A stretch of DNA of 64,000 nucleotides. Source: Prochlorococcus sp. AG-363-P01 (lineage in GTDB: Bacteria > Cyanobacteriota > Cyanobacteriia > PCC-6307 > Cyanobiaceae). Position 1 is the stretch's first letter; every line of letters begins with the position of its first letter. Positions 26,988 through 36,974 of this stretch are shown here, one piece after another. The DNA is taken from NCBI GenBank assembly GCA_003278225.1, contig QCGC01000001.1, forward strand, positions 173,034-237,033. Reading direction: 5' to 3'. The translations under genes and the position numbers were made by a program. The notes under the pieces were generated by a model. The model had not been told where the DNA came from. It saw nothing but the letters and a program-made list of their open reading frames with translations, and ran no database searches.

Positions 26988-27500
26988 TCAACAACCGAGG
27001 CTATAACTTGTGCTTACGCCAGTTGTTGAGTTAGTACCTTCAGCAAGGGAACAAAGCTGTTTTAATTGGATTCGGCTTACAACAGCATCTGTAAAGTCAG
27101 CACCTTCAATATTTGCCTCTTCAAAGTGACTTTCCATAAGCAACGCTTGTGTGAAATTCGTATCTCTCAAGTCAGCTCCATCAAAATCACAAGCAAACGC
27201 AACTGCATCTTCTAGATCAGCACCTCGTAAGTCTGCACCTTGTAATTGACTATTGTTAAAAATAGCTGCGCGTAAATCTGCTCCACCGAAATCTACATTG
27301 CGTAAATCAAGTTTCACAAACTCATATCCATTCAAATCCTTACCGTGCATATCCTCAGAAATTTTTAGTTCGTCCTGATTACGCATCTCCGGAGGTGTTT
27401 TTGCAGAAACATATTGGAGCGGTAAAAACAAGGTCAAAAATAAAGTCCCTACAAGAAGCAAGGTTCTAAAGCGAGAATAAAAAGTGGTGAATAAAGACAT
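26988..27500 (-). CDS. Exported pentapeptide-repeat protein
   Basis: About 170 aa. The signal peptide (RFRTLLLVGTLFLTLFLPL, cleavage near VSA) sends it to the periplasm or thylakoid lumen. Residues ~50-140 are pentapeptide repeats of the A(D/N)LxG type (FGGADLRAAIFNNSQLQGAD and onward), a right-handed beta-helix. Two cysteines, one in LKQLCSLAEG and the last residue LGC, could form a disulfide, as in plant lumenal TL17-type proteins. Start: ATG at 27500, a TTG at 27509 being possible. It lies just upstream of the CobW gene on the same strand, so they may be co-transcribed. Confidence 0.8.
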   Translation of the reverse strand: MSLFTTFYSRFRTLLLVGTLFLTLFLPLQYVSAKTPPEMRNQDELKISEDMHGKDLNGYEFVKLDLRNVDFGGADLRAAIFNNSQLQGADLRGADLEDAVAFACDFDGADLRDTNFTQALLMESHFEEANIEGADFTDAVVSRIQLKQLCSLAEGTNSTTGVSTSYSLGC

Positions 27501-27543
27501 GGAGATCAAGTTGGCTGTTAGCCAGTAATTTGTTCTTTACGTT

Positions 27544-28188
27544 ATGGCAAATCAAAGCCTTTGGAAGCAAATGGGCATGACATTGAAAGTTGTAGTTCCT
27601 CCACACCCACTGATCGCACATTGGCTCACAATGCTTCGAGACATCAACACACCAGCTCCCCTCTATGCCAAAGGCTTAGAGGAACTAGGAAAATGGCTTA
27701 CATATGAAGCATTAAGGGATTGGCTGCCACACCAAAAACAGCAGGTAATTACTACCCAAGGTAAATCAGATGGAACTGTAATTGCAGCAAATATCCCATT
27801 GTTAGCTTTACCTCAAATTCCAGGTGGATTAGAGCTTTGGTATGGAGCTCGAAAAGTCTTGCCTAATGCCCATTTGTGCCTCGGAGGGGTACCGAATTGC
27901 ATTGACAAAAATGCTGGGATAATTATTTTTCTTGATCAAATTCTGGATGGAGCTGACTTAATAAAAACCCTGACGCTTTTAAATAAGCAAAATATTGAAT
28001 CAAGGAGAATACGAGTGATAAGTGCTTTAAGTTCCCGTCCAGGGCTACAGAGGGTTGGGCAGGAAATCCAAGATTTGAATATTTTTTGTGCGTGCATAGA
28101 TGCAGAAATAACTGATAATGGGGAGATAAGTCCAGGAATAGGGAATCCATCCCTACGTCTGAACACCAAAACCTCAGGCCTGCTTTAG
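27544..28188 (+). CDS. upp: Uracil phosphoribosyltransferase homologue, divergent PRPP loop
   Basis: A 214-aa member of the Upp family by overall pattern: PPHPLIAHWLTMLRD near the start, WLTYEALRDWLP, and the late DNGEISPGIGNPSLRL in place of the uracil-binding PGxGDAGDR region. The PRPP-binding loop, normally LDPMLATGG, reads LDQILDGAD at residues 130-138, losing the Thr-Gly-Gly that holds the phosphates. Catalysis as a normal salvage enzyme is therefore doubtful. It may be a regulatory paralogue. It is divergent from the pentapeptide gene and followed by a small membrane protein gene. Confidence 0.75.
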   Translation: MANQSLWKQMGMTLKVVVPPHPLIAHWLTMLRDINTPAPLYAKGLEELGKWLTYEALRDWLPHQKQQVITTQGKSDGTVIAANIPLLALPQIPGGLELWYGARKVLPNAHLCLGGVPNCIDKNAGIIIFLDQILDGADLIKTLTLLNKQNIESRRIRVISALSSRPGLQRVGQEIQDLNIFCACIDAEITDNGEISPGIGNPSLRLNTKTSGLL

Positions 28189-28212
28189 CATTATTAAGTA
28201 TCAATAGTAATC

Positions 28213-28512
28213 ATGAGTCAGTATCGTGAATCAACAACAGGAACACTCTCCTCTTTGATCAGTGGAGCTGTTCTAGGAGCTGCTGGCCTTGCATGGTGGC
28301 TATTTTCAGAAGCTGAAAGAAGGCAACAAACCCGTAAGCAAAAAGCCATGTTGTATGCACCACGGATTCAAGATGGGTCCGAAGCATTTGAAGCAAACAC
28401 CTCCTCTCACAAAAACGAAACTAGTGAGCAATTAGAACAAAGAGTTGAACAATTAAATTCAGCCATTGCTGATGTCAGAAAACAACTTGAAGATCTAGGT
28501 GCCCGGAACTAA
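28213..28512 (+). CDS. Small membrane-anchored coiled-coil protein
   Basis: A 99-aa protein. Residues 14-32 (LISGAVLGAAGLAWWLFSE) form a single membrane helix. The rest is polar and basic, then has a predicted coiled coil over about residues 65-97 (EQLEQRVEQLNSAIADVRKQL). It lies between upp and ilvD with short gaps of 24 and 35 bp, so it probably shares their transcript. Function is unknown. Confidence 0.65.
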   Translation: MSQYRESTTGTLSSLISGAVLGAAGLAWWLFSEAERRQQTRKQKAMLYAPRIQDGSEAFEANTSSHKNETSEQLEQRVEQLNSAIADVRKQLEDLGARN

Positions 28513-28547
28513 CACATTAAAAAAAAACCTAATTCATTAATCAAATT

Positions 28548-30218
28548 ATGACCCTTCGTTCAAGAGCTGTTACGCAAGGGGTACAACGCTCTCCCAATAG
28601 AGCAATGCTGCGCGCTGTAGGGTTTGATGACGAAGATTTCGTAAAGCCAATTATTGGAATAGCCAATGGCTTTAGCACTATTACACCCTGCAATATTGGA
28701 CTAAACCAATTAGCACTTCGCGCTGAAGACGCAGCTCGTAAAGCGGGAGCTATGCCTCAAATTTTTGGAACAATCACAGTGAGTGATGGAATATCTATGG
28801 GAACAGAAGGCATGAAATATTCCCTTGTTTCGAGAGAGGTTATTGCAGATGCAATAGAGACTGCTTGTAATGGCCAAAGTATGGATGGAGTAATAGCAAT
28901 CGGGGGTTGTGACAAAAACATGCCAGGAGCAATAATTTCGATGGCCAGAATGAACATCCCTTCAATCTTTATCTATGGAGGAACAATAAAGCCCGGTAGA
29001 TTAGACGGAGATGATTTAACAGTTGTTAGTGCATTTGAAGCTGTTGGCCAACTAGCAAGTGGAAAGATTAGCGAACAGAGACTAATAGAAGTTGAGAAAA
29101 ATGCTATCCCAGGGGCAGGGAGTTGTGGGGGAATGTTTACAGCAAATACCATGTCAGCAGCAATAGAGACGATGGGTTTAAGTCTTCCCTACAGTTCAAC
29201 GATGGCAGCAGAAGATAAAGAGAAAGCCGATAGTGCCTCCAAAAGTGCAGAAGTACTAGTAAATGCCATTAAACAAAACATTAGGCCGCTTGATTTACTT
29301 ACAAAAAAAGCATTTGAGAATGCGATAACCATAGTTATGGCATTGGGTGGATCTACCAATGCAGTACTCCATCTTTTAGCTATAGCAAGAACTGCAGAAG
29401 TAGATCTCTCAATTGATGATTTTGAAAGAATACGCCAAAAAGTACCAGTAATATGTGATCTAAAACCAAGTGGTAAATACGTCACTGTTGATCTTCATAA
29501 AGCAGGAGGAGTTCCTCAAGTAATGAAATTACTTCTTGATGCTGGATTAATTGATGGGAGTTGTCAAAACATCGAAGGTAAAACCTTAAAAGAAGTTCTT
29601 AAAGATATTCCATCTATCCCACCTTCCGGACAAGAAGTAATCAGATCACTTGATAACCCAATTTACAAAAAAGGGCACCTAGCAATTCTGAAGGGGAATT
29701 TGGCAACCGAAGGAAGTGTTGCAAAGATTAGTGGTATAAAAACCCCTGTCTTAACTGGACCAGCAAGAGTTTTTGAGAGTGAAGAATCTTGCCTAAAAGC
29801 TATTTTGAAAAATCAAATTAATGAAGGAGATGTTGTAGTAATTAGGTATGAGGGCCCTGTAGGAGGGCCGGGGATGAGAGAAATGCTTGCTCCTACGTCT
29901 GCAATAGTTGGCCAAGGTCTAGGAGATAAAGTCGCTCTTATTACTGATGGACGTTTTAGTGGTGGTACTTACGGCCTAGTTGTTGGCCATGTGGCTCCCG
30001 AAGCTGCTGTTGGCGGAACGATTGCCTTAATTAAAGAAGGCGACAGTATTACTGTCGATGCCAATAAACAATTAATCCAATTAAATATTGATAACGAGGA
30101 GATTAGAAGCCGCAAAGCTCACTGGATAAGACCTAAACCGCGCTACAAATCAGGTATCTTAGGAAAATATGCGAAACTAGTTAGCAGCTCAAGTGAAGGA
30201 GCAGTAACTGACCGTTAA
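28548..30218 (+). CDS. ilvD: Dihydroxy-acid dehydratase (branched-chain amino acids)
   Basis: Iron-sulfur dehydratase of valine, isoleucine and leucine synthesis. Cysteines expected to bind the cluster are in [25 protein letters not shown] and [27 protein letters not shown] and the C-terminal [19 protein letters not shown] are diagnostic. Length of 556 aa is normal. It ends 11 bp from the convergent 135-aa gene. With leuB it makes two branched-chain genes in the window, although they are far apart. Confidence 0.97.
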   Translation: MTLRSRAVTQGVQRSPNRAMLRAVGFDDEDFVKPIIGIANGFSTITPCNIGLNQLALRAEDAARKAGAMPQIFGTITVSDGISMGTEGMKYSLVSREVIADAIETACNGQSMDGVIAIGGCDKNMPGAIISMARMNIPSIFIYGGTIKPGRLDGDDLTVVSAFEAVGQLASGKISEQRLIEVEKNAIPGAGSCGGMFTANTMSAAIETMGLSLPYSSTMAAEDKEKADSASKSAEVLVNAIKQNIRPLDLLTKKAFENAITIVMALGGSTNAVLHLLAIARTAEVDLSIDDFERIRQKVPVICDLKPSGKYVTVDLHKAGGVPQVMKLLLDAGLIDGSCQNIEGKTLKEVLKDIPSIPPSGQEVIRSLDNPIYKKGHLAILKGNLATEGSVAKISGIKTPVLTGPARVFESEESCLKAILKNQINEGDVVVIRYEGPVGGPGMREMLAPTSAIVGQGLGDKVALITDGRFSGGTYGLVVGHVAPEAAVGGTIALIKEGDSITVDANKQLIQLNIDNEEIRSRKAHWIRPKPRYKSGILGKYAKLVSSSSEGAVTDR

Positions 30219-30229
30219 GTTGTTCTCTT

Positions 30230-30637
30230 TTAATCTTCTTGTTGAGTAAATAAGGCGCGTAATCGCCTTGCAAAAGACTCCAAAGATTCACCATCTGAGG
30301 GAACATGGCAAGGTTTTCCAGTAGATGCATCCATCCAAACAGAATGCTGGCCTTGCCAAAGAATGGGTTGATCTAATTGATTTGGCCATCCAATCACTAT
30401 ATTTACATCTTTTCCACTAGAATAAATCTCAAGGTCAAGGTCATTATTAATAAATCTATTGCCTTCGATATTCCTACATTCAATACGAAAAACTAGTTCA
30501 ATTTGATCATCCAAATTCCAACTATTGTTTGCCGGTGAGTCCTTATTAACAACAGCATGTTTCCATGGCTTAAAACATAAGTCAGCTGTTACCGCTACAA
30601 GCTGAAGAAAATCCTTTGAAGTATTATTATTCTGCAC
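30230..30637 (-). CDS. Hypothetical protein, 135 aa
   Basis: A soluble protein from a GTG start, with a middle section of alternating hydrophobic strands (QIELVFRIECRNIEG, VNIVIGWPNQ) and an aromatic LWQGQHSVWMDASTGKPCHVPSDGESLESFARRLRALF end. The end suggests recognition of a loop near tryptophan and proline, but I know no family. It is on the same strand and 52 bp downstream of pgl, so it may be the tail of the carbon-metabolism run. Function is unknown. Confidence 0.55.
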   Translation of the reverse strand: MQNNNTSKDFLQLVAVTADLCFKPWKHAVVNKDSPANNSWNLDDQIELVFRIECRNIEGNRFINNDLDLEIYSSGKDVNIVIGWPNQLDQPILWQGQHSVWMDASTGKPCHVPSDGESLESFARRLRALFTQQED

Positions 30638-30689
30638 TTATTTAATTAAATTGCTCATAAACTTGTAACTTCAGTGGTAGAGATTTTTT

Positions 30690-31403
30690 CTAAATCAAAG
30701 CTGAAGAAGCTTCATCTGCATAAATCAAGATCTCAGAGTTTTGTTCTACCAAACGAGCGGGTGTTCTATCAGTTGATTCCAAAGGGTCTATTAATCTTCT
30801 CAGGGCTTGCTGTTTTGAACTACCAGATACTAAAAATATAATTTTGCGGGCTGCACTAAGAACTGGTGCTGTGAGAGTTATCCGGTCATGTCCCTTAGCA
30901 TTAGAAACAGTAGCCCAACAATCCTTTCTATTTAAAGATTCACTATAGGGGAATAGTGATGCAGTATGACCATCATCACCTAGGCCTAAAAGAATTAAGT
31001 CAAGTTGAGGTGGAACACCTAAACAAACATTTTCTAAAGTATGAGAGTATGCTTTAGCACTTTCTTGAGGATTCGAAAGTTGAACTGTTTGTACAGGATA
31101 AAACATTGCCTGGGAGGCAGGAGAATTTAAAAACAATGTTCTATTAACCATACCAGCATTACTTGCATGATCTTGCATATCTACCCAACGCTCATCCCCA
31201 AGAAATATATCTACTCGATTCCATTCAAGTTGTTGCTGACCTAATAATTTATATGTTTCTGATGGAGTAGATCCTCCTGAAAGTGCTATCTGGAATCTAT
31301 CTTTGTGACTAAGACCTTGCTTAATTGATAAGCTAATCAGCTGACTAGCTACTCGGGCTAATTCATTAGTGTCAATGACAGTTTCAACCTTGTATTTAGT
31401 CAT
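30690..31403 (-). CDS. pgl: 6-phosphogluconolactonase
   Basis: Hydrolyses 6-phosphogluconolactone, the second step of the oxidative pentose phosphate pathway. A 237-aa DevB/SOL-type protein with ALSGGSTPSETYKLL, VDIFLGDERWV, LDLILLGLGDDGHTASLFP and RITLTAPVLSAARKIIFLVSG. Length and motif order are standard. It follows gnd by 13 bp, so the two steps are expressed together. Confidence 0.95.
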   Translation of the reverse strand: MTKYKVETVIDTNELARVASQLISLSIKQGLSHKDRFQIALSGGSTPSETYKLLGQQQLEWNRVDIFLGDERWVDMQDHASNAGMVNRTLFLNSPASQAMFYPVQTVQLSNPQESAKAYSHTLENVCLGVPPQLDLILLGLGDDGHTASLFPYSESLNRKDCWATVSNAKGHDRITLTAPVLSAARKIIFLVSGSSKQQALRRLIDPLESTDRTPARLVEQNSEILIYADEASSALI

Positions 31404-31416
31404 TATTTAAAAATAA

Positions 31417-32832
31417 TTATATCCACTCAGTATGGAATACACCTTCTTTATCTACACGCTCATAGGTATGAGATCCAAAACAATCTCTCATTGCTTGGAC
31501 AAGATTTTGGGGTAATCTTGCAGTTCTATAACTATTTATATAGTCAAGTGTGCTGCTTAAACAAGGTACTGGCACTCCCACTTGAGCAGCACCTGATACA
31601 ACTTTTGCTAAGCCAGGTAAACGTCGAATAACTTGTTCAGCAAACCATGGATCTATCAGTAAATTAGAAAGTTGAGGATCAAGATTATATGCATCTTGAA
31701 TTCGCCTAAGAAGACTAGAACGAATTATGCAGCCACCCTTCCAAATCTGTGCTATGGAAGGCATATGTAATTTATAGTTGTACTCAGAAGAAGCCCTGCG
31801 CATTAGTTCCATACCTTGCGCATAACTTGCAATAGTGGCAAGCACAACAGCATCCATTAGAGGTTTCATACCATCAGAAGTATTACCAAAGTCCAAATGT
31901 TTTATATCTATTTTTTTTAAAATCGATTCTGCTTGTATGCGTTGAGTCTTCATTGAGCTCATGACTCGTGCATTGAGTGAAGCATAAATAGTTGGTACGG
32001 ATGCGCCTAATTCTAAGGCACTTATTACAGTCCACAATCCTGTTCCTTTTTGACCAGCTTTATCCATAATTTTCTCTACAACATGTGTTGAGTCCAATGG
32101 GTCTTTAACACGCATACAAGCTTCAGTAATCTCAACAAGATATGACCCAAGTTCCTCTGTCCCATTCCAATAAGCCATTACATCAGCAATCTCTTCACTT
32201 TGCATTCCACATACTCGCTTCATAAGGTCATAAGACTCAGCAAGGATCTGTTCTATTCCATACTCAATACCGTTATGGACTGTTTTTACAAAGTGTCCTG
32301 ACCCTCCAGGACCGATATATGTCACGCATGGTCCATCCTCGACTTGAGCAGCCATCTTTCTTAAAAGGGGCTCAATAGCTTTATAAGAAGTCTTTGTTCC
32401 GCCAGGCATCATGCTTGGCCCTTCCAAAGCGCCTTTAGCCCCACCGGAAACACCCATGCCTATATAACCAAAGCTTTTTTTCTCAAGTTCTGCAACCCGT
32501 CTTTCTGTATCTGTGAATAATGAATTACCCCCATCGATAAGTAAATCTCCTTCTTCAAGGAATGGAGAAATTTGACTAATAACAGCATCTGTAGGTTGTC
32601 CTGCTTTAACCATCATGAGAATTCTGCGAGGTCGTTCTAGCTGATCAACAAAGTCTCGAAGATCCTTTGCACCTGTAATAGCTCTTCCTGAACCTCGTGA
32701 ATGTAGAAAAGCCTCTGTTTTTGAAAAGGTCCGGTTATAAACAACACTTGAAAATCCATTTCGTTCGGCATTTAAAACGAGATTCTCTCCCATTACACCG
32801 AGACCGATTAGACCAAAATGAGCCTTAGACAT
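31417..32832 (-). CDS. gnd: 6-phosphogluconate dehydrogenase, decarboxylating
   Basis: Makes ribulose-5-phosphate, NADPH and CO2; in cyanobacteria this route supplies reductant in the dark. GLIGLGVMGENLVLNAERNGF is the NADP-binding start, IGMGVSGGAKGALEGPSMMPGG the substrate loop, and GSGHFVKTVHNGIEYG carries the catalytic lysine and substrate residues. The C-terminal end has GGCIIRSSLL. Length of 471 aa is normal. It lies 167 bp downstream of glgC on the same strand; that gap holds only a weak AT hairpin. Confidence 0.97.
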   Translation of the reverse strand: MSKAHFGLIGLGVMGENLVLNAERNGFSSVVYNRTFSKTEAFLHSRGSGRAITGAKDLRDFVDQLERPRRILMMVKAGQPTDAVISQISPFLEEGDLLIDGGNSLFTDTERRVAELEKKSFGYIGMGVSGGAKGALEGPSMMPGGTKTSYKAIEPLLRKMAAQVEDGPCVTYIGPGGSGHFVKTVHNGIEYGIEQILAESYDLMKRVCGMQSEEIADVMAYWNGTEELGSYLVEITEACMRVKDPLDSTHVVEKIMDKAGQKGTGLWTVISALELGASVPTIYASLNARVMSSMKTQRIQAESILKKIDIKHLDFGNTSDGMKPLMDAVVLATIASYAQGMELMRRASSEYNYKLHMPSIAQIWKGGCIIRSSLLRRIQDAYNLDPQLSNLLIDPWFAEQVIRRLPGLAKVVSGAAQVGVPVPCLSSTLDYINSYRTARLPQNLVQAMRDCFGSHTYERVDKEGVFHTEWI

Positions 32833-32999
32833 ATTGAAAGTAATTCACAGCTGGGGCTAGTGTGACTATGCAAAAGGCAATTCGCTGCTAATAAATCGTA
32901 AATGTCAGGGTTGGAAAATTCTTGGGAATAAAAAGGTCTTTTATTATTTAAAGAGGCGTACTGGGAAAAGAATAAAAAAGACAGTAATAACCGAGATTT

Positions 33000-34295
33000 C
33001 TAAATAATAGTGCCATCTGAAATGCTTGCATTTTTTACAACAACAACTATTCCATTTCTTATGTAAAAACCTTCATCTGGACGATCAGACTCCTCAACGC
33101 GATCCTTATTTACTATTGCTACATTATTTCCAATACGGGCATTTTTATCAAGAATGGCCATTTTTACAGTTGTGCCTTGACCAACGCCTAAAGGAATTCC
33201 TCCACCATTTCGCAAAGCCGTTCGTTCTTCTGCTGATTCAAAGAAGTCTGAACCCATTACTAAAGAATCTTGTAATACCACATCACTTTCAACTCTGCTT
33301 CTTACTCCTAATACACAATGATGAATACTACAAGATTTAAGAATAGATCCTTCTCCAATGATTGAATCAGTAATTTGCGCATCTACTAATTTTGTTGGAG
33401 GCAAGTAACGAGGCCGAGTATATATTGGGAATTTCTCATCATAAAAACTAAAGGGTGGTGTTGGTTGCTGGGTTAAGGCTAGATTTGCCTCATAAAATGC
33501 ACCTATTGTTCCAATATCTTCCCAGTAATCATCAAATACATAACTCTTTAATGAGTCACCTCTACCTAAAGCCTCTGGTATAACTTCTTTTCCAAAATCT
33601 TTATGATGTGGATTCTTATTTAGCAAATCGAAAAGTGTAGATCTACTAAATACATATATGCCCATTGAGGCTAAATAGGGTCTTTCTTTTGCGGATTCCT
33701 TTGTAAGCCCAAAGCGAGAAGTATCTACAGCCATAGCCTTTAGAGATTCTCCTTTTGGCTTTTCACTAAATTCTTTTATATACCCATTCTCATCGGTTCT
33801 CATTAAACCAAACCCCTCAGCTTGTTCCGCATCTACAGGCAATGCTGCGACAGTCAAATCAGCCCCAGTAGAACGATGCTGTTCCACAAAAAGGCTGTAG
33901 TCCATTCTATAAAGTTGATCACCTGAAAGAATTAAATATTCGTCAACATCCCATTCTTGGAATAGCCATTGATATTTCCTAACTGCATCAGCAGTTCCTT
34001 CAAACCAAGAAGGGCTATCTGGTGTCTGTTGCGCAGCTAAAACTTCTACAAAACCTTGACCAAAAGGTGCACTTAAGTTGTAAGTCTGAGTTAAATGTCG
34101 GTTTAGAGAGGCACTATTGAATTGAGTCAATACGTACATCTTATTGATGTTCGAATTGATGCAATTACTAATTGGAATATCAATCAAACGGTATTTGCCT
34201 GCTAGAGGGACTGCAGGCTTTGCCCTCATCTTGGTTAAAGGGGAAAGGCGTGTTCCTGCACCTCCACCTAAAACTATTGCCAGAACACGCTTCAT
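33000..34295 (-). CDS. glgC: Glucose-1-phosphate adenylyltransferase
   Basis: Makes ADP-glucose, the committed step of glycogen storage. The nucleotidyltransferase motif [12 protein letters not shown] is near the N-terminus, [15 protein letters not shown] follows, [10 protein letters not shown] holds the metal aspartate, and EFSEKPKG is the substrate loop. The last ~140 residues are a left-handed helix domain. The family is activated by 3-phosphoglycerate and inhibited by phosphate. The ATG at 34295 is preferred over the GTG at 34301. Two 9-bp direct repeats lie just upstream of the start codon. Confidence 0.96.
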   Translation of the reverse strand: MKRVLAIVLGGGAGTRLSPLTKMRAKPAVPLAGKYRLIDIPISNCINSNINKMYVLTQFNSASLNRHLTQTYNLSAPFGQGFVEVLAAQQTPDSPSWFEGTADAVRKYQWLFQEWDVDEYLILSGDQLYRMDYSLFVEQHRSTGADLTVAALPVDAEQAEGFGLMRTDENGYIKEFSEKPKGESLKAMAVDTSRFGLTKESAKERPYLASMGIYVFSRSTLFDLLNKNPHHKDFGKEVIPEALGRGDSLKSYVFDDYWEDIGTIGAFYEANLALTQQPTPPFSFYDEKFPIYTRPRYLPPTKLVDAQITDSIIGEGSILKSCSIHHCVLGVRSRVESDVVLQDSLVMGSDFFESAEERTALRNGGGIPLGVGQGTTVKMAILDKNARIGNNVAIVNKDRVEESDRPDEGFYIRNGIVVVVKNASISDGTII

Positions 34296-34304
34296 GCCCA
34301 CTTT

Positions 34305-34328
34305 GCAAACCTAGATTGCGCAAACCTA
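34305..34328 (-). repeat. Two direct repeats immediately upstream of glgC
   Basis: TAGGTTTGC (read on the minus strand) occurs twice, 15 bp apart in register, at 34320-34328 and 34305-34313. The nearer copy ends 9 bp before the ATG, where a ribosome site would be, and no better Shine-Dalgarno is seen. The position suggests a binding site for a regulator or an RNA element covering the start. Function is inferred. Confidence 0.4.
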
Positions 34329-34415
34329 CTGGAAGACATACAAATAAAGTTCTTTTGAAGGGCAGATCGATTAATGGCTGTTGAGTCATTAATTAAAATG
34401 AAAGTGAATGATGAA

Positions 34416-35723
34416 TTATTTGTCATCATTTGGCAAATCCAATTTAAATAGCGTTTCGACAACTCTCAAAGCATCCTGCCGATCTGAGCGAGCCTGTGGT
34501 GCCCTTAGCTGAGTAACGGGAGTATGAAGAATTTTGTTAATAATTCCTTTACTTAATGCCTCAACAACTTTTCGTTCTCTCGCTGAGAAATCAGGACCCA
34601 TTCGGCTTAATGCCTTCTGAAGTTCCTCACTACGGATTCCTTCAAGGGTAGCCCTTAATTGATTAATGGTGGGAACAGCCTCAAGACTGTCCCACCATTC
34701 AAGGAAAAGCCGTCCTTCCTCTTTAAGCAACGATTCTGCCTGAAGAGCAACTTTTTGGCGTGTCTCCTGATTACGAGAAACTACCTCCTGCAAATCATCA
34801 ACATCATGTGATTCAACTCCTGTAACCTCTCCTACATCGGGAGCAATATTGCGTGGAACTCCTATATCAATTAAACGAAGTGACTTTAAAGATAACTTAC
34901 TTAGGCGAGAAGCATCGATAATAGGATCATCACTTGCAGTACTTGTAAAGACCAACGAGCAAGTACTTAGACAGTGGTCTAGTTGATCAAGCAAAAGGCA
35001 CTTAACATCAAGTTCAGGGAAGTCTGAAGCTAATGTCTCGGCCCTTGGACGAGTTCTATTTACTAAAATAAGCTCTGTGCAGCCTTTTGACTGTAAGTGC
35101 TGAAGAAGTAGTCGACTCATTCTCCCTGCACCTACAACAGCAACTTGCTCCGAGGCAAGACTCACTAATTGATCTTTACCTTGAGATTGACCCAATTTCA
35201 ATTGAGCAAGTTCTACTGCTGCAGAACTTATAGAAACTGCTCCTGTTCCAAGATTAGTTTCACTTCGGACTCTTTTACCAGTACTAACAGCTTGTGTAAG
35301 TAATCGATTAAGAATAGGCCCCATGGATTGATGCTCCTGGCCTAAACGGAGCATTTTCTTAACCTGAGAGAGAATCTGCCCTTCTCCAAGAACCAGACTA
35401 TCTAGGCCTGCTGAAACCCTCATTAAATGGGAAACTGCCTCTTCTTGGTTAAATGTAAAAAGATGAGGTAATAATTGGGCTTCTTCTAGTCCAGAATGGG
35501 AAAGAAGAAAACCTTTAATAGCATCTAATCCTAAATCGGGGTGCCGAAGTAATGAATAGATTTCTAATCGATTACATGTGCTAAGGATTGAAACTTCTAG
35601 GACCTGCTCATTACCTCTTAAAACCTTTAAGGACTGCTCCATAGATTGTTCAGAGATACTGAGTTTTTCACGGACTTCAACAGGGGCCGTGCGATGGCTA
35701 AGACCGACGACGGCAATGTGCAT
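34416..35723 (-). CDS. hemA: Glutamyl-tRNA reductase
   Basis: Reduces glutamyl-tRNA to glutamate-1-semialdehyde, the first step of haem, chlorophyll and bilin synthesis. The catalytic cysteine lies in ILSTCNRLEIYS near residue 50. GQILSQVKKML, the NADPH-binding VAVVGAGRMSRLLLQHL and the C-terminal dimerisation helices are all present. Length of 435 aa is normal. It sits between glpX (33 bp upstream) and glgC on one strand, so it shares the carbon-metabolism operon. Confidence 0.97.
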   Translation of the reverse strand: MHIAVVGLSHRTAPVEVREKLSISEQSMEQSLKVLRGNEQVLEVSILSTCNRLEIYSLLRHPDLGLDAIKGFLLSHSGLEEAQLLPHLFTFNQEEAVSHLMRVSAGLDSLVLGEGQILSQVKKMLRLGQEHQSMGPILNRLLTQAVSTGKRVRSETNLGTGAVSISSAAVELAQLKLGQSQGKDQLVSLASEQVAVVGAGRMSRLLLQHLQSKGCTELILVNRTRPRAETLASDFPELDVKCLLLDQLDHCLSTCSLVFTSTASDDPIIDASRLSKLSLKSLRLIDIGVPRNIAPDVGEVTGVESHDVDDLQEVVSRNQETRQKVALQAESLLKEEGRLFLEWWDSLEAVPTINQLRATLEGIRSEELQKALSRMGPDFSARERKVVEALSKGIINKILHTPVTQLRAPQARSDRQDALRVVETLFKLDLPNDDK

Positions 35724-35756
35724 AAAAAGTTTCCTCTGTCTTAATTCGCTATACGA

Positions 35757-36761
35757 CTAATTCAAGGCAATGCTTTTGGCACCATCCTTGATATGTATTG
35801 TGTTTGTAAAACGAGCCGTATTGTCAAGTGTACTAATCACAAGACTGCTTGTTCTTGTGCAATCCCTCTCAAATTTAACGCCATGGAATAAAAGACCATC
35901 TGTTATTCCACTCCCTGCAAAAACAACGTTTTCACCTGAAGCTAATTCTTCGGCTTCATAAATTTTATCTACTTGAGTAATCCCCATCTCATTTAAGCGA
36001 GCAATATTTCCTTCTTTTGTGTAATCAGCCCATTCACTTGTCTGGGCAACTGCAGGGTCGTAAACCAATTGACCCTGAAAATGCCCTCCTAAAGCCCGCA
36101 TTGCAGCAGCAGAAATTACACCTTCAGGGGCAGCACCTATACCCATTAAACAATGGGTACCAGTACCAGCAAAACCACATGCTATTGCAGCTTGAACATC
36201 TCCATCAGAAATAGGCTGAACCCTTGCACCAGTTGCACGAATTTCTGTTATCAAATCCTTGTGACGTGCTCGGTCCATAACCACTATTGTCAACTCATTG
36301 GCTGCTAGTCCCAGACAGTTACTAAGAATTTTTATGTTCTCGGTAGCAGATTTTCTAATATCCACTTTGCCCTTAGCTGATGGAGGTGCGGCCAGTTTCT
36401 TCATATAAAAATCAGGCGCATTAAACAAGCCACCTCTATCTGAAGCCGCAAGCACTGCCATTGAACCCCTTTGGCTATTCGCACAAAGATTTGTTCCTTC
36501 ACAGGGGTCAACAGCAAAATCGACCCCTGGGCCATTACCACTGCCGACTTCCTCTCCGATATACAGCATTGGAGCTTCATCTCTTTCACCCTCTCCAATA
36601 ACGATTCGCCCCTGCATCTCAATAAGCCCCATGCGTTTACGCATTGCTTCTACAGCGGCTGCATCTGCTTCGTCTTTCTTGCCTAAACCGGTCAGCTCAG
36701 CAGAAGCTATAGCAGCTTGCTCAACAACCTCGAGAATTTCTTGAATAAGAGTGCGGTCCAC
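35757..36761 (-). CDS. glpX: Fructose-1,6/sedoheptulose-1,7-bisphosphatase, class II
   Basis: Removes phosphate from FBP and SBP in the Calvin cycle; in cyanobacteria this dual enzyme is essential for photosynthesis. Metal- and phosphate-binding segments are visible in [54 protein letters not shown] and [20 protein letters not shown]. Length of 334 aa is normal, with a GTG start. It is the first gene of the minus-strand run to pgl and is divergent from rpe; both face a GC-richer, structured gap. Confidence 0.96.
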   Translation of the reverse strand: MDRTLIQEILEVVEQAAIASAELTGLGKKDEADAAAVEAMRKRMGLIEMQGRIVIGEGERDEAPMLYIGEEVGSGNGPGVDFAVDPCEGTNLCANSQRGSMAVLAASDRGGLFNAPDFYMKKLAAPPSAKGKVDIRKSATENIKILSNCLGLAANELTIVVMDRARHKDLITEIRATGARVQPISDGDVQAAIACGFAGTGTHCLMGIGAAPEGVISAAAMRALGGHFQGQLVYDPAVAQTSEWADYTKEGNIARLNEMGITQVDKIYEAEELASGENVVFAGSGITDGLLFHGVKFERDCTRTSSLVISTLDNTARFTNTIHIKDGAKSIALN

Positions 36762-36855
36762 TTGGTAGCTAGAAGAGGGAAAAAAGAAAAGTTACGAAAG
36801 AAACGAGAAAGGAGGTATTAACTGAATAGGAAACGAATTTCCAAGTCAATTAAAA

Positions 36856-36910
36856 GCACTCGGTGCCGCAGTGGTTCTCAGCTCTTAAGCGCCGACAACT
36901 GTATCAGTGC
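36856..36910. promoter_or_regulatory. Structured GC-rich element between glpX and rpe
   Basis: GCACT CGGTGC (36856-36866) can pair with GCGCCG (36889-36894, one G-U pair) and AGTGC (36906-36910), with internal unpaired bases. A small alternative hairpin (GCAC-TCG-GTGC) lies in the left arm. The element is clearly richer in G+C than its surroundings. It could be a small RNA, the 5' leader of rpe, or a binding site shared by two divergent Calvin-cycle promoters. No tRNA-like T-arm is present. Confidence 0.4.
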
Positions 36911-36974
36911 AAGTAACGCTATTAGGGTTCTATGGCCATTAATCAATAGAATCTCGACTCAAAGTTAAAGATTA

